Source: Erwinia tracheiphila
Lineage (GTDB): Bacteria > Pseudomonadota > Gammaproteobacteria > Enterobacterales > Enterobacteriaceae
Direction of reading: 5' to 3'
Length of the DNA: 64,000 nucleotides
NCBI RefSeq assembly: GCF_021365465.1
Contig: NZ_CP089932.1
Coordinates: 4,464,001-4,528,000 of the forward strand
Of the stretch, positions 53,598-64,000 are shown in pieces. Within the stretch, counting starts at the first letter, position 1. Every line of letters starts with the position of its first letter. Both the position numbers and the translations under genes were made by a program. Below the pieces are notes generated by a model. It saw only the letters and a list, made by a program, of their open reading frames with translations. It ran no database searches and had not been told where the DNA came from.

Positions 53598-54806
53598 TTA
53601 AATTGCCTGAGCACAGGCCCATGCGGAGCTCCACGCCCACTGGAAATTGTACCCACCCAGCCAGCCAGTGACGTCCACGACTTCACCAATGAAATACAAA
53701 CCCGGTACATCACGGGCTTCCATAGTTTTTGAGGAAAGCCCGTGCGTATCCACGCCGCCAAGCGTTACTTCAGCAGTGCGGTAACCTTCAGTACCGTTTG
53801 GTTGTATCCGCCAATGATGTAACGCCATTGCCAGCTCATTTTGCTGAGTGTTATTAAGCTGTTTCAGGGTGCAGTCCGGTACCTGGCCCAGCAGTTGCAG
53901 ACACTCAACCAGACGACGTGGCAATAATTTTGCAAGGGCGTTTTTCAGACTCTGGTTTGGATGTAACTGGCGCTCACTGGCAAGATACGTATCCAGACTG
54001 CGGGCCGGGCAGAGGTTAATCGTAACGGTTTCGCCAGACTGCCAGTAATTTGAAATTTGTAGCACTGCCGGGCCAGAAAGACCGCGATGCGTAAAAAGTA
54101 GCGCCTCTTTAAACACTGTACCGTCTTGCGCCGCAATCGCTGATGGCAGCGCCACACCCGAAAGGGTTTGTAATTGCTCAAGCAGAGGTTTATGCAGAGT
54201 AAAAGGCACCAGACCTGCGCGTGTTGGTAACACGTTTAAGCCAAACTGTTCGGCTATTTTATAACCAAAGGGTGAAGCACCCAATCCCGGCATAGAAAGA
54301 CCGCCGGAGGCTATCACCAATTTTTCAGCCTTGACCTGTCCATCATTCAATTCAAGCGTATAGCCTGCCTGCTCCCGCGTTACACTGATAATCTGACTGT
54401 GTAGTCGCAGCAGCACCTTTCCGGCTTCACACTCTTTCAGTAGCAAATCAACAATTTGCTGCGCGGAATCATCACAAAATAGCTGCCCCAGGTTTTTTTC
54501 GTGCCAGGCAATACGATGCCGGTTAACCAGATCGATAAAATCCCATTGCGTGTAGCGGGCAAGGGCTGATTTGCAGAAATGTGGATTATGTGAGCGGTAT
54601 GCCGCAGGTTCGGCGTAAAGATTGGTGAAGTTGCAGCGCCCTCCACCGGACATCAAAATTTTTCGGCCCGCTTTTTTGCCGTTATCAAGCAGTAAAACAC
54701 GCCTGCCTCGTTGCCCGGCGTGAGCCGCACAGAAAAGCCCCGCCGCACCGGCACCAATGATGATAACGTCAAATTTTTCCACTACCTGCCCCGGTACCTT
54801 CGTCAA
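53598..54806 (-). CDS. yhiN: YhiN, HI0933-family FAD/NAD(P)-binding oxidoreductase
   Basis: A protein of about 400 residues with the Rossmann motif VIIIGAGAAGLFCAAHAGQRG near the N-terminus (split at 13-33), KAGRKILMSGGGRCNFTN, GLSMPGLGASPFGYKIAE and the C-terminal GLYFIGEVVDVTGWLGGYNFQWAWSSA typical of the family. Function is unknown. The usual start is (M/V)EKFDVIIIG, here a GTG at about 54779; the ATG at 54806 would add nine residues. The C-terminus is a few residues shorter than in Escherichia. Confidence 0.88.
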   Translation of the reverse strand: MTKVPGQVVEKFDVIIIGAGAAGLFCAAHAGQRGRRVLLLDNGKKAGRKILMSGGGRCNFTNLYAEPAAYRSHNPHFCKSALARYTQWDFIDLVNRHRIAWHEKNLGQLFCDDSAQQIVDLLLKECEAGKVLLRLHSQIISVTREQAGYTLELNDGQVKAEKLVIASGGLSMPGLGASPFGYKIAEQFGLNVLPTRAGLVPFTLHKPLLEQLQTLSGVALPSAIAAQDGTVFKEALLFTHRGLSGPAVLQISNYWQSGETVTINLCPARSLDTYLASERQLHPNQSLKNALAKLLPRRLVECLQLLGQVPDCTLKQLNNTQQNELAMALHHWRIQPNGTEGYRTAEVTLGGVDTHGLSSKTMEARDVPGLYFIGEVVDVTGWLGGYNFQWAWSSAWACAQAI

Positions 54807-55006
54807 AAACGGTGATTGTAGTGATTAGATGCCGTCGATACCAGTGCGCAGCAAATGGAATATTTGACTTTTTCAGGCCGAAAAAACTAACAAATTCGGC
54901 CTGATTGCACCGGATTGTCAAAAAAAGTCTATATTTCACTTTCCCCTGATGCGGTTTCTCGCAGATAATGCGCCGCGTTCATGTCCTCCAAAATGGCGTA
55001 ACGCTT

Positions 55007-56506
55007 ATGCTCCATCTGTTTGCTGGTCTTGATTACCATACATGCCTGTTATTGGCCCTCGCTCTGCTGTTTGTTTTGTTTTACGAAGCCATTAATGGTT
55101 TCCACGACACGGCTAACGCAGTAGCTACTGTTATCTATACCCGTGCTATGCGATCGCAACTTGCGGTAGTTATGGCCGGCACCTTTAATTTCTTTGGGGT
55201 TCTGCTGGGTGGACTGAGCGTGGCTTATGCTATCGTTCATTTGCTCCCGACTGACCTGTTACTGAATGTTGGATCGACTCATGGGCTGGCGATGGTGTTT
55301 TCCATGCTGCTGGCGGCCATTATCTGGAACCTTGGCACCTGGTATTTCGGTCTGCCAGCTTCCAGTTCTCACACCCTGATTGGGGCAATCATCGGCATTG
55401 GCCTGACTAACGCGTTACTTACCGGTACGTCAGTAGTTGATGCGTTAAATGTACCCAAAATGATTGGTATCCTTCTGTCTCTGGTGATTTCCCCGATTGT
55501 GGGCCTGGTGGTAGCGGGCCTGCTGGTCTTTATGCTTCGTCGCTACTGGAGCGGGAATAAAAAACGTCGCCGTATTCATATGACACCAGCGGAACGTGAA
55601 AAGATTGACGGTAAAAAGAAACCGCCATTCTGGACGCGTATCGCACTGATTATTTCTGCTATTGGCGTGAGTTATTCGCACGGTGCCAATGATGGTCAGA
55701 AAGGCATTGGTCTTATTATGCTGGTGCTGATTGGCGTAGCACCCGCCGGTTTCGTGGTTAATATGAATGCATCCGGCTATGACATTACCCGCACCCGTGA
55801 TGCAGTCAATCATCTTGAGCAATACTATGCGCAGCATGCTGGCTCTCTGACGCATATTGTTGAGATGACTCCACCTGTATTACCAACGCCTGAGCAAAGT
55901 CCCGGCCAGCCCAAAGAGTTTCATTGTGATGCAGCCCGCGCATTACCGGCGATTCAGCAGGCGCAGGGACTGCTAAGTAACCTGCAAAGCTACGATACGC
56001 TCAATGTGGAAAAACGTAGTCAGCTTCGTCGTCTGATGATGTGTATCTCTGATACAGCAGACAAGGTCGCTAAACTTCCGCAAACCTCTGCGGAAGATCG
56101 ACGCTTCCTCAGCAAGCTGAAAGGCGATTTGCTGAATACCATTGAGTATGCACCCGTGTGGATTATCATCGCGGTGGCACTGGCGCTTTCGCTGGGCACC
56201 ATGGTGGGCTGGCGTCGTGTTGCCACCACAATTGGCGAAAAAATCGGCAAGAAAGGCATGACCTATGCGCAGGGCATGTCGGCGCAGATGACCGCCGCTG
56301 TGTCTATCGGTATTGCCAGTTATACCGGCATGCCGGTATCCACGACACATGTACTCTCTTCTTCTGTTGCTGGCACCATGCTGGTTGATGGCGGTGGCGT
56401 ACAGGGACGCACAGTTAAGAATATTCTGCTGGCATGGGTGTTTACCCTGCCAGTCTCGATAGTATTATCCGGCGTGCTCTACTGGATTGCGCTGAAGTTT
56501 GTTTAG
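55007..56506 (+). CDS. pitA: PitA, low-affinity inorganic phosphate transporter
   Basis: A 499-residue inner-membrane symporter for metal-phosphate complexes, the same length as Escherichia PitA. PiT signature repeats are [21 protein letters not shown] (split; about 25-45) and the C-terminal [44 protein letters not shown] is in the middle. I start at [12 protein letters not shown] (55007) and not at the in-frame ATG at 54968. A terminator follows at 56528-56554. Confidence 0.95.
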   Translation: MLHLFAGLDYHTCLLLALALLFVLFYEAINGFHDTANAVATVIYTRAMRSQLAVVMAGTFNFFGVLLGGLSVAYAIVHLLPTDLLLNVGSTHGLAMVFSMLLAAIIWNLGTWYFGLPASSSHTLIGAIIGIGLTNALLTGTSVVDALNVPKMIGILLSLVISPIVGLVVAGLLVFMLRRYWSGNKKRRRIHMTPAEREKIDGKKKPPFWTRIALIISAIGVSYSHGANDGQKGIGLIMLVLIGVAPAGFVVNMNASGYDITRTRDAVNHLEQYYAQHAGSLTHIVEMTPPVLPTPEQSPGQPKEFHCDAARALPAIQQAQGLLSNLQSYDTLNVEKRSQLRRLMMCISDTADKVAKLPQTSAEDRRFLSKLKGDLLNTIEYAPVWIIIAVALALSLGTMVGWRRVATTIGEKIGKKGMTYAQGMSAQMTAAVSIGIASYTGMPVSTTHVLSSSVAGTMLVDGGGVQGRTVKNILLAWVFTLPVSIVLSGVLYWIALKFV

Positions 56507-56527
56507 CTGCACGTTGCCATAAAACAT

Positions 56528-56556
56528 AAAAGGTGGGACAGGTTCCCACCTTTTTT
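56528..56556 (+). terminator. pitA terminator
   Basis: AAAAGGTGGGA (56528-56538) pairs with TCCCACCTTTT (56544-56554), 5-nt loop, T run after. Confidence 0.9.
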
Positions 56557-56571
56557 ACTTCATGCCTTTTG

Positions 56572-56909
56572 TCAGCGCCAAATCAGCAATGCGATCAAAC
56601 TGACAGCCACCAATCCACATAGCGCACTGCTCAAAATAAATTGGCCACGGACGCGCTCACAACGGCGGATAAACTCATCGTCATGATGATTAAGGTGGCG
56701 ACGGAGTCAGATATAGCGAACCAGCCACACCTGCCTGCCAAGCTGACTACGTGAGGTAAAAAAACCAGCACCATCTACGTATTGATAAAGCAAGGGATCA
56801 CACCCGCGAAGTACCACTAGCAACGCGCGTAACGAGGAAAAAAATACCGCGCTATATTGACGATACAAACGATGTATAAAGCCCCAAAAAGCGCGGTAGT
56901 GCTTATCAT
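56572..56909 (-). pseudogene. uspB: UspB, universal stress protein B, broken
   Basis: The start [24 protein letters not shown] (56909) matches UspB, then a one-base frameshift near 56840; the next frame continues [28 protein letters not shown] and ends at an in-frame TGA after VRYI (about 56708). The rest ([21 protein letters not shown]) reads on to the natural stop at 56572. UspB is a stationary-phase membrane protein linked to ethanol tolerance. Two lesions make a functional protein unlikely, while uspA next to it is intact. Confidence 0.88.
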
Positions 56910-57129
56910 AGTCCTCTCCCGGTAGCGCATGGCAGTACACGGTCTGTCTTCACTTTTCAGTGTAGGAGATGCGTTTAAAATTTTTCCAGTGCTGTTTTCT
57001 GCATGAAGTAAAAAGCCTGAAATTCGTTTGATCCGCTTCGCAAACGTCATCACCCAGTGATTTTTCGTGAATAATTCCGGCTATACTCAGATTGACAAAA
57101 ACAGCGCAACGAATAAAAGGAGTATCGTT

Positions 57130-57564
57130 ATGTCTTATAAACACATTCTGGTTGCTGTCGATCTTTCACCAGAGAGTAAATTGCTGGTCGATAAAGCCGT
57201 TTCCATCGCCCGCCCTTACGACGCTAAAGTTTCGTTAATTCACGTGGATGTAAACTATTCCGATCTTTACACCGGATTGATCGACGTTAATCTGGGTGAT
57301 ATGCAAAAGCGCATTTCCGAAGAAACCCATTCGGCTCTTACCGGATTGTCCACCAGCGCGGGCTATCCTGTATCGGAAACCTTGAGCGGCAGCGGCGATC
57401 TCGGCCAGGTGCTGGTGGATGCCATTAAACAATATGATGTAGACCTGGTCGTATGCGGCCATCACCAGGACTTCTGGAGCAAGCTGATGTCGTCTGCACG
57501 GCAGCTTATCAATACCGTACATGTTGATATGCTGATTGTGCCGTTACGGGATGAAGATGAGTAA
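57130..57564 (+). CDS. uspA: Universal stress protein UspA
   Basis: A 144-residue cytoplasmic USP-fold protein: [20 protein letters not shown] at the start and [36 protein letters not shown] at the end (split by the fold). Induced by growth arrest in Escherichia. Start at ATG 57130 with AAGGAG at the correct distance. Terminator at 57608-57630 (GGGCGGAA with TTCCGCCC, then T run). Confidence 0.95.
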   Translation: MSYKHILVAVDLSPESKLLVDKAVSIARPYDAKVSLIHVDVNYSDLYTGLIDVNLGDMQKRISEETHSALTGLSTSAGYPVSETLSGSGDLGQVLVDAIKQYDVDLVVCGHHQDFWSKLMSSARQLINTVHVDMLIVPLRDEDE

Positions 57565-57607
57565 TGCTCCGGCTGGCCTCACACAAAGCCAGTCAAGACG
57601 ACTTGCC

Positions 57608-57630
57608 GGGCGGAATTTTCCGCCCTTTTT
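57608..57630 (+). terminator. uspA terminator
   Basis: GGGCGGAA (57608-57615) pairs with TTCCGCCC (57618-57625) and is followed by TTTTT. Confidence 0.85.
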
Positions 57631-57769
57631 ATCGCCCACAAAAAGGCATGTTCAGAAGGGCTGGACATCAAATTTTGCTTCTGCTTGCTCTTTTTCGGCA
57701 TGCAGTCCGATCCAGAGAAACAGGGTTGTCCGGTGCTGTCGGGGCATTCAATGACAGAGACGCACGCTT

Positions 57770-58525
57770 TTATTGGCCATTCGATGGCGGGTAAATATCA
57801 AAACGATGATTTTTGGTAACGATCGCAGATTGCGTCGCTATCCCGGCCAGTGGCGGAGCATAGTCAGGGCGCTTGACCACCACGCGTTTTTTCGCCAGCT
57901 GACGTGCTGGCGCAAGCAAACCATTCGCATCATTATCTGCCCCTACCAGCGTCTGGAACACCCGCATTTCCTTTTTCACCAGCGCACTTTTCTGCCTGTG
58001 GGGATACATGGGGTCGAGATAAACCACATCTGGCTTATTGCTGATTTCACTCAATACCGCCAGGCTGGATGCATGGACCAGAGTCAGGTGTTCGCGCAAC
58101 CAGCCGCCAATATCAGCGTCCTGATAACCGCGCTGCAAACCATCATCAAGCAACGCAGCCACCACTGGGTGACGTTCCAGCATTTTTACGCGGCAGCCTA
58201 ATGCTGCCAGCACAAAGGCGTCGCGTCCCAGCCCTGCGGTCGCATCAACCACCTCAGGCAGGTAACTGCCTTTAATGCCAACAGCTTTTGCCACCGCCTC
58301 ACCACGACCACCACCAAAGCGACGGCGATGTGCCATCGCTCCCTCGACGAAATCCACAAAGATGCCGCCCAATCTTGGCTCATCCCGTTTCCTCAGTTCA
58401 AGGTGAGTTGAGGTCATCACCAGCGCCATTAACGCATTGTCGTCATGTTGCAACTGCCAGCGTGAAGCTAAAACAGAAAGGGCATCGTCACCGACACTCG
58501 CTTCATCAATAAAACAAATTTTCAC
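57770..58525 (-). CDS. rsmJ: 16S rRNA (guanine1516-N2)-methyltransferase RsmJ
   Basis: A 251-residue SAM-dependent enzyme that methylates G1516 in 16S rRNA. The family blocks are [34 protein letters not shown] (SAM site, about 93-111) and [21 protein letters not shown] (catalytic DPMY). Its start overlaps the prlC stop by 4 nt, as in Escherichia. The dtpB gene that lies between uspA and rsmJ in Escherichia is absent. Confidence 0.95.
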   Translation of the reverse strand: MKICFIDEASVGDDALSVLASRWQLQHDDNALMALVMTSTHLELRKRDEPRLGGIFVDFVEGAMAHRRRFGGGRGEAVAKAVGIKGSYLPEVVDATAGLGRDAFVLAALGCRVKMLERHPVVAALLDDGLQRGYQDADIGGWLREHLTLVHASSLAVLSEISNKPDVVYLDPMYPHRQKSALVKKEMRVFQTLVGADNDANGLLAPARQLAKKRVVVKRPDYAPPLAGIATQSAIVTKNHRFDIYPPSNGQ

Positions 58526-60570
58526 CGGGTCCGTTCCTGAATACCGTAGTGATCCAGCATGGCATCCAGCTGTGGTTCACGGCCGCGGAATCGTTTGAAC
58601 AGTTCCATGGGTTCTTCTGAGCCACCACGCGTCAGAATATTGTCAAGGAACGACTGGCCTGTCTCGCGGTTAAAGATGCCTTCCTCTTCGAAGCGAGAGT
58701 ACGCATCGGCCGCCAGTACGTCAGCCCACAAATAGCTGTAGTAGCCTGCCGCATAGCCACCGGCAAAGATATGGCTAAAGGCATGTGGGAAACGGCCCCA
58801 TGAAGGGCTGGGTACGACCGCAACCAGTTTTTTCACTTCCCGTAGCATTTCAAGAATATTGACGCCCTTCGCGGGATCGAACTCGGCATGCAGGCGGAAG
58901 TCGAACAGGCCAAACTCCAGCTGACGCAGAATGAACAACGCCGCCTGGTAGTTCTTGGCCGCCAGCATTTTGTCCAGCAACGCCTGCGGCAACGGCTCAC
59001 CGGTTTCATAATGACCGGAGATAAAGGCCAGCGCTTCCGGCTCCCAGCACCAGTTTTCCATAAACTGACTTGGCAGCTCGACCGCATCCCACGGCACACC
59101 GTTAATACCTGAGACCCCCGGTGTTTCAATGCACGTAAGCATGTGGTGCAGACCATGACCAAACTCATGGAACAGCGTTGTTACCTCATCATGGGTAAAG
59201 AGTGCGGGTTTACCGCCCAGAGGTCGGTTGAAGTTGCAGGTCAAATACGCCACCGGTTTTTGCAGTGAGTCATCGGCTTTACGCATCTGCCCCACGCAGT
59301 CATCCATCCAGGCTCCGCCGCGTTTGTGTTCGCGCGCATAGAGATCCAGATAGAAGCTGCCGCGCAGTTCACCGTTTTCGTCGAACAGATCGAAGAACCG
59401 CACATCAGGATGGTAAACATCCACGTCCTTGCGTTCTTTCGCTGTAATGCCATAAATACGTTTTACCACCTCGAACAGGCCATTGACCGCACGCTCCTCC
59501 GGGAAGTAAGGACGCAACTGTTCATCACTGATGGCATAAAGATACTGCTTTTGTTTTTCACCGTAATACGTCAAATCCCACGGCTGAAGCTCATCAATAC
59601 CGTGTTCTCTTTTGGCAAAGGCCCGCAGCTGTGCCAGCTCTTTCTCAGCCTGTGGCCGTGCACGATGGGCAAGATCGGTCAGGAACCCCGTGACCTGCTC
59701 AACGTTTTCGGCCATTTTGGTCGCCAGAGATTTATCGGCAAATGACGCAAAACCCAATAGCTGTGCCAGTTCGTGACGCAGTGCCAGTTCTTCGGCCATC
59801 ACATCACTGTTGTCCCACTTGCCTGCGTTTGGCCCCTGATCGGACGCACGGGTGGAATAAGCACGGTACATCTCTTCACGCAGCGCCTGATTATCGCAGT
59901 AAGTCATCACGGGCAAATAGCTGGGAATATCCAGCGTCAGCAGCCAGCCCTGTTGCTCTTTGGCTTCGGCCTGCGCTTTTGCTGCGGCCAGCGCGCTCTC
60001 CGGCAGGCCGGACAGCTCACTTTCGTCGGTGATAAGCTTGCTCCAGCCCATGGTGGCATCAAGCACGTTGTTACTGTACCTGGAACCCAGCTCTGAAAGC
60101 CGCGCCGCAATCTCACCGTAGCGTTTTTGCTTTTCCTTCGACAGACCAATACCGGACAGCTCAAAATCACGCAGCGCGTTGTCGACCGCTTTCTTCTGCG
60201 CAAGGTTGAGCGCTTCGTAACTGTGCTCTTTCAAATTGCGGTAAGCCTGATACAACCCCTCATGTTGCCCTACCCAGGTGCTATATTCCGACAGCAGCGG
60301 CAGCGTCTGCTCGTAAGCCTCACGCAGCTCAGGGCTATTCTTAACCGAATTAAGGTGGCTGATCGGCGAGAACAGACGCCCAAGCTGGTCGTCCACTTCT
60401 GCCAGCGGCTGCACAAGATTTTCCCATGTCCAGGGCGCGCCTTGCGCCACTGCGGCTTCCACCGCTGCACGGCAGTTTTCCAGTGCGTGCGTTACCGCAG
60501 GCACAACGTGTTCCGGTTTGATGGCAGAAAAAGGTGGAAGCGTAAAAGATGTCAGTAACGGGTTGGTCAT
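58522..60570 (-). CDS. prlC: Oligopeptidase A (PrlC)
   Basis: A 682-residue M3-family zinc metallopeptidase of the cytoplasm that degrades free signal peptides and other oligopeptides. The catalytic HEFGH is near residue 467 ([14 protein letters not shown]), and [14 protein letters not shown] supplies the third zinc ligand (Glu). I start at [14 protein letters not shown] (60570), preceded by AAGGAC; the in-frame ATG at 60660 would add 30 unconserved residues. Co-transcribed with rsmJ. Confidence 0.95.
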   Translation of the reverse strand: MTNPLLTSFTLPPFSAIKPEHVVPAVTHALENCRAAVEAAVAQGAPWTWENLVQPLAEVDDQLGRLFSPISHLNSVKNSPELREAYEQTLPLLSEYSTWVGQHEGLYQAYRNLKEHSYEALNLAQKKAVDNALRDFELSGIGLSKEKQKRYGEIAARLSELGSRYSNNVLDATMGWSKLITDESELSGLPESALAAAKAQAEAKEQQGWLLTLDIPSYLPVMTYCDNQALREEMYRAYSTRASDQGPNAGKWDNSDVMAEELALRHELAQLLGFASFADKSLATKMAENVEQVTGFLTDLAHRARPQAEKELAQLRAFAKREHGIDELQPWDLTYYGEKQKQYLYAISDEQLRPYFPEERAVNGLFEVVKRIYGITAKERKDVDVYHPDVRFFDLFDENGELRGSFYLDLYAREHKRGGAWMDDCVGQMRKADDSLQKPVAYLTCNFNRPLGGKPALFTHDEVTTLFHEFGHGLHHMLTCIETPGVSGINGVPWDAVELPSQFMENWCWEPEALAFISGHYETGEPLPQALLDKMLAAKNYQAALFILRQLEFGLFDFRLHAEFDPAKGVNILEMLREVKKLVAVVPSPSWGRFPHAFSHIFAGGYAAGYYSYLWADVLAADAYSRFEEEGIFNRETGQSFLDNILTRGGSEEPMELFKRFRGREPQLDAMLDHYGIQERTR

Positions 60571-60721
60571 AGCGCAGTCCTTGTTACATAAGGTGAAACG
60601 CGATAAGCGCGTAATTTCTCTAACATGAGGCCAAGTGGCGTGAAAATCAAGGCGGGACAACGTACTTGCCTGTGAACCAGGCTGCCAGCTAATTCTGCTA
60701 ATACGGCGGGGAGCATCTCAC

Positions 60722-61096
60722 TATGTGGCCCTTACTTGCTGCCTCATTATTCTTTTTGCCGTTCTGTCTTATCTTCTTATGATCATATTCCTGTGTGCAG
60801 TCCTTAATCACACTCTGCATCTGCAAGGGCTGCTCGCACTGTTGCCGATAGTCGTGATTGCGCTTTATCGCATCAAGTCTGCGGTTTGCTCCATGCCGGG
60901 CTGGACCATTATGCGGGCGGTCATTACTGGTGTGCTTTGCGGCGCTCACCGGAATAATCTACGGTTTGGCCTGGTTGCGGAGTGAACGTGTTTGGGTCGC
61001 CGCCCTGGTACATTTTGCGTTCAGTTTGCTGTTATTTCCCTATTCTGTCTGGCAGCATAGCAACGCAGAAGGCACTGCAAATCTGTGCCATGCATA
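60722..61096 (+). pseudogene. Small CPBP-type membrane protein, broken
   Basis: Hydrophobic segments are spread over three frames: MWPLLAASLFFLPFCLIFL from 60722, then ILFAVLSYLLMIIFLCAV and LQGLLALLPIVVIALYRIKS in another, and LTGIIYGLAWLRSERVWVAALVHFAFSLLLFPY in a third. The last block resembles the C-terminal motif of CPBP/Abi intramembrane proteases. At least two frameshifts are needed to join them. Identity is tentative. Confidence 0.5.
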
Positions 61097-61286
61097 GGTA
61101 AGAAATCGGCAAAGAACGACGCTATATCCAACCGGGCCTTTATGATGCGGCAGTCTTACAGACATGCAGAAGATGGCCTGCCAACCAATGGCAGAACACA
61201 TTTTATGGCTGGTTAGTGCTGTGGCACAGGAAATCAATGGGGTAACCTGTCAACGATAATCCCTTATTAACAAAAGCCTGCAGCCC

Positions 61287-62024
61287 TTACCTGCTACTCT
61301 TTTTCCAGCTGTCCAGCGCGGATTTTAACCATGAACCGTAGGCGGCGTTTGGCAGAACAATCCAGTCGTCGCCAAAGTGTTGTTCGCTGGATTCCACCAG
61401 CCGACGTTGCTCTGCGCTGGTTTTCTTATTTTTAAATTGCGCGGCAAAGTCCGGGAGGCTGTCGCCAAACAGCATCATTATCTGTTGGCGTTTTAATATC
61501 GCCTGACGCCGCGCATCTTTGGTGTCCGTGTCCAAAAGAACCGTTTCATCTGAAACCTGCGGTAACCCCAGTCGTTTTAGCGTATTAAGCGTATCCTGTT
61601 TATTTTCCTGAGTACGGTCAGAAACATAATAGATATGAACGTTATGGCGATCTACATTTTCCAGAAAGGCTTTCGCGCCGGGAATCAGGCCAGGATTGCC
61701 TTGTTTTTCCCAGTCAGACCAGGTGTCCCATTGGGTGTAGTCGTGACATTGCTCTGTATCACGAGCCAGCAAAGGCGTGTTATCCAGTACGGTTTCATCA
61801 AGATCCATCACCACGGCATATTTTTCTGGTGACTTCAGTCCCTGGATTTTCTTATCGAAACGTTCCGTTGCGAAACGGTACGTCTGTAACTGAAGCGCCA
61901 TGATTTCAGCAGATTGCTGTTGATAGCGCAGTGCCATTTCATAGGCCTTTGGTTCACACAATGCTTGTCCAGCAGCCGCAGATGCGCTTAATACAGGTAA
62001 TACCAACAGTAAAACCTTTGACAC
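61287..62024 (-). CDS. Secreted class C (lipoprotein e(P4)-like) acid phosphatase, HAD family
   Basis: A 245-residue periplasmic or outer-membrane phosphatase. Signal peptide about 1-18. The HAD motif I is YAVVMDLDETVLDNTPL (DLDET, about 72), followed by YYVSDRTQENKQDTLNTLKRL (motif II, SDR), and MMLFGDSLPDF (motif III/IV). There is no lipobox at the first Cys (Cys23) in standard form, so it is probably soluble. The family acts on nucleotides (5'-nucleotidase). Confidence 0.82.
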   Translation of the reverse strand: MSKVLLLVLPVLSASAAAGQALCEPKAYEMALRYQQQSAEIMALQLQTYRFATERFDKKIQGLKSPEKYAVVMDLDETVLDNTPLLARDTEQCHDYTQWDTWSDWEKQGNPGLIPGAKAFLENVDRHNVHIYYVSDRTQENKQDTLNTLKRLGLPQVSDETVLLDTDTKDARRQAILKRQQIMMLFGDSLPDFAAQFKNKKTSAEQRRLVESSEQHFGDDWIVLPNAAYGSWLKSALDSWKKSSR

Positions 62025-62348
62025 TTAATACATTGTTTTTCCTTTATCACGTCGTTTAACGTGGCGTGAGATTACTGACTCAATATGACAAAAAAATGAA
62101 TCCCCCTCACCGCGCGGGTGAATTGAACTCTGGCCCTTTTTTCAGTGCATAATGACGCTTTTTACATCTACACCGTTGCACCTACCCTTTTCACCTCTCT
62201 TCAGCAATGCTGTATACTCGCCCTCTGTTTTCGTTCACATGCCTTTGCTGCGGTACGCCATCCGAAAGGGTAATTCGTGGGGTAATAATGGTAACCAACT
62301 GATTTAAATATAATTAAACCTCATCAATTAAACAGGATAAAAATTAAC
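62025..62348. promoter_or_regulatory. Divergent region between the acid phosphatase gene and rlmJ
   Basis: A 324-bp intergenic stretch with both promoters. No gene or strong structure is recognised; the base composition is mildly AT-rich. Confidence 0.4.
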
Positions 62349-63191
62349 ATGTTCAGCTATCGCCACAGTTTTCACGCTGGCAATCACGCCGATGTCCTTA
62401 AGCATACCGTTCAAAGCCTGATCATTGATGCACTTAACGAGAAAGAAAAACCCTACCTTTATCTTGATACCCATGCCGGAGCCGGACGTTATCAGTTGAG
62501 TGGTGAACATGCCGAACGCACAGGGGAATATCTGGACGGTATTGCCCGTATCTGGCAGCAGGCGGATTTACCAACGGAGTTGAGCAGTTATCTCTCCTGC
62601 ATTAAGGCGCTGAATCGCGGCGGCAAGTTGCGTTACTACCCTGGCTCACCATTGATTGCACGTCATCTTTTGCGGGCGGCCGATAAACTGAGCCTGACCG
62701 AGCTGCATCCCAGCGATTATCCGCTGCTGCGTAACGAATTTCTGAAAGATGAACGCGCCCGTACCGAACGTGCAGATGGTTACCTGCAGTTGAAATCAAA
62801 ATTGCCGCCACCGTCCCGCCGGGGATTTGCTCTGATCGATCCGTCGTATGAAATAAAAAGCGATTATCAGGCGATGGTGAAGGGTATTCAGGCAGGTTAC
62901 AAACGTTTCGGCACCGGCATTTATGCGCTCTGGTACCCGGTGGTGCTCCGCCAGCAAATTAAACGTCTTTTTGCCGATTTGGAAGCAACCGGCATTCGCC
63001 GTATTTTACAAATTGAACTGGCCGTGCTCCCTGACAGCGACCACCGCGGCATGACCGCTTCCGGTATGGTCGTTATTAATCCCCCCTGGAAGCTGGAGCA
63101 GCAGATGAAAAACGTGCTGCCCTGGCTGCATAAGCAGCTTGTCCCGGCCGGAACCGGCCATACCAAAGTCAGCTGGATTGTGCCTGAGTAA
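62349..63191 (+). CDS. rlmJ: 23S rRNA (adenine2030-N6)-methyltransferase RlmJ
   Basis: A 280-residue enzyme, the same length as Escherichia RlmJ, that methylates A2030 in 23S rRNA. Conserved parts are YRHSFHAGNHADVLKH at the start, YLDTHAGAGRYQL (SAM-binding, about 37), and the catalytic ALIDPSYEIKSDY (DPSY, about 164), then YALWYPV. AGGA lies before the ATG. Confidence 0.95.
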   Translation: MFSYRHSFHAGNHADVLKHTVQSLIIDALNEKEKPYLYLDTHAGAGRYQLSGEHAERTGEYLDGIARIWQQADLPTELSSYLSCIKALNRGGKLRYYPGSPLIARHLLRAADKLSLTELHPSDYPLLRNEFLKDERARTERADGYLQLKSKLPPPSRRGFALIDPSYEIKSDYQAMVKGIQAGYKRFGTGIYALWYPVVLRQQIKRLFADLEATGIRRILQIELAVLPDSDHRGMTASGMVVINPPWKLEQQMKNVLPWLHKQLVPAGTGHTKVSWIVPE

Positions 63192-63230
63192 GCGCACCCG
63201 CCGGGAAACATTCCTTGTTGCTCCACGGGG

Positions 63231-64000
63231 TCAGAGCTGAAACAGTGAAAAGTCGTGGGCCATTTCTGTTTGCGGGAAAACCTGCCGACATTCTTCCAGT
63301 AAGCGTTCAGCATCATCACGGCGGTAACGCGAACTGAGATGCGTGACAATCAGCCTTTTTGCGCCAGCCAGCTTCGCTACTGTTGCCGCTTGTACAGTTG
63401 ATGAGTGGCCACGACCGTTGGCTTTTTCTTCCATTGCGAATTCCAGCGTCGCTTCGTGTACCACCACGTCCGCGTTAGCAGCCAGTTCAGCGGCAGCGGG
63501 CGTCGGGCTGGTATCACCAAAGATTGCCAGGACTAATCCTTTTATCGACGGTCCAAGATAGTGACAACCGTCCACCACACGGCCATCCTCCATCGTCACC
63601 GTCTTGCCCTGCTTGAACTGCTGAAAGAGATGGCCCGGCTTGATGCCATCCGCCAGCAGTCGCTCCGCATCAAGCCTGCCAGGCTTGTCATGTTCCTCAA
63701 TTCGGTAGCCGTAACATTCCACCGGGTGCGTCAGCGGAAAAGCAGTGACGCGAAAATGTTCGTCAGTGAATACGTCACCGGCGGTGATTTCCACGATTTC
63801 CAGCGGAAAATCCAGCCAGGAACCGCTGAGACTGAGCGTCGTTTCCACAAAGGCTTTTATTCCCTGCGGCCCGTACAGGGTGATGGGATCACTATTGCCG
63901 CCCATTGAGCGACTGGTGAGCAAACCCGGCAGGCCAAAGATATGATCGCCATGCAGATGAGTAATGAAAATTTTCTCCAGCCTGGCGGGTTTTACCGGAC
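63231..64000 (-). CDS. rbn: Ribonuclease BN/Z (ElaC), 5' end beyond the window
   Basis: A metallo-beta-lactamase-fold RNase that matures tRNA 3' ends. The zinc-binding HLHGDH motif is at the window edge (about 63960-63945), followed by [55 protein letters not shown] and [28 protein letters not shown]. The reading frame is open to 64000, so the first 40-60 residues are missing. Convergent with rlmJ. Confidence 0.93.
   Translation of the reverse strand, partial: PVKPARLEKIFITHLHGDHIFGLPGLLTSRSMGGNSDPITLYGPQGIKAFVETTLSLSGSWLDFPLEIVEITAGDVFTDEHFRVTAFPLTHPVECYGYRIEEHDKPGRLDAERLLADGIKPGHLFQQFKQGKTVTMEDGRVVDGCHYLGPSIKGLVLAIFGDTSPTPAAAELAANADVVVHEATLEFAMEEKANGRGHSSTVQAATVAKLAGAKRLIVTHLSSRYRRDDAERLLEECRQVFPQTEMAHDFSLFQL

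Overview
The window is chromosomal DNA of an Enterobacterales bacterium, most likely Erwinia or a close relative (Erwiniaceae). The backbone follows the Escherichia order (ugp, liv, rpoH-ftsXEY, rsmD-yhhLMN, zntA, tusA, yhhQ, dcrB, yhhS, then yhiN, pitA, uspBA, rsmJ, prlC, rlmJ, rbn). At the left edge is a type III chaperone plus a broken HopF-family effector gene, which points to a plant-associated Erwinia. Insertion sequences and broken genes are frequent (hopF, ugpC, ugpQ, yhhS, uspB, a CPBP-like gene and most transposases), so the genome appears to be decaying. Species cannot be fixed from the sequence alone.

Layout. 1-1900: an IS256-family element split by an IS481-like element. 1901-2671: the shcF-hopF effector locus. 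3130-4745: yhhA, frameshifted ugpQ and the 3' stub of ugpC. 4996-6735: an IS110 gene split by an IS5-family element. 7134-12064: the livJHMGF branched-chain amino acid uptake genes. 12449-18625: panM, rpoH, ftsX-ftsE-ftsY, rsmD, yhhL, yhhM. 18870-24156: yhhN, zntA with its ZntR promoter, a small membrane protein gene, tusA, yhhQ with a probable preQ1 riboswitch, dcrB. 24160-33780: a mobile insertion between dcrB and a truncated yhhS, holding a ColE1-type origin fragment, an IS6-family element and a compact phage-derived island. 34530-36350: an intact IS91-family element. 36547-50383: a cupin, proP, siderophore uptake genes, a classical autotransporter and an inverse autotransporter with a secreted partner. 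51210-53033: an intact IS1 and a second degenerate IS5-family copy. 53598-64000: yhiN, pitA, broken uspB, uspA, rsmJ, prlC, an acid phosphatase, rlmJ and the start of rbn.

The most unusual DNA lies in the phage-derived island. A 580-bp non-coding stretch (31642-32222) holds about 14 different palindromes that share one architecture: a 24-bp footprint, A-rich left end, T-rich right end, and a centre that is nearly always purine-purine-C followed by G-pyrimidine-pyrimidine. The arm sequences differ between copies while each copy stays self-complementary. Next to it (32300-32830) is what looks like a complete type I toxin-antitoxin locus: a small RNA gene with its own promoter and terminator whose first 34 nt are perfectly complementary to the 5' leader of a second transcript encoding a 27-residue hydrophobic peptide, with the Shine-Dalgarno of that peptide inside a small hairpin. 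The same island has a Mor-type activator placed directly before a prohead-protease-like gene and a tape measure gene, with no integrase, terminase or capsid gene in view.
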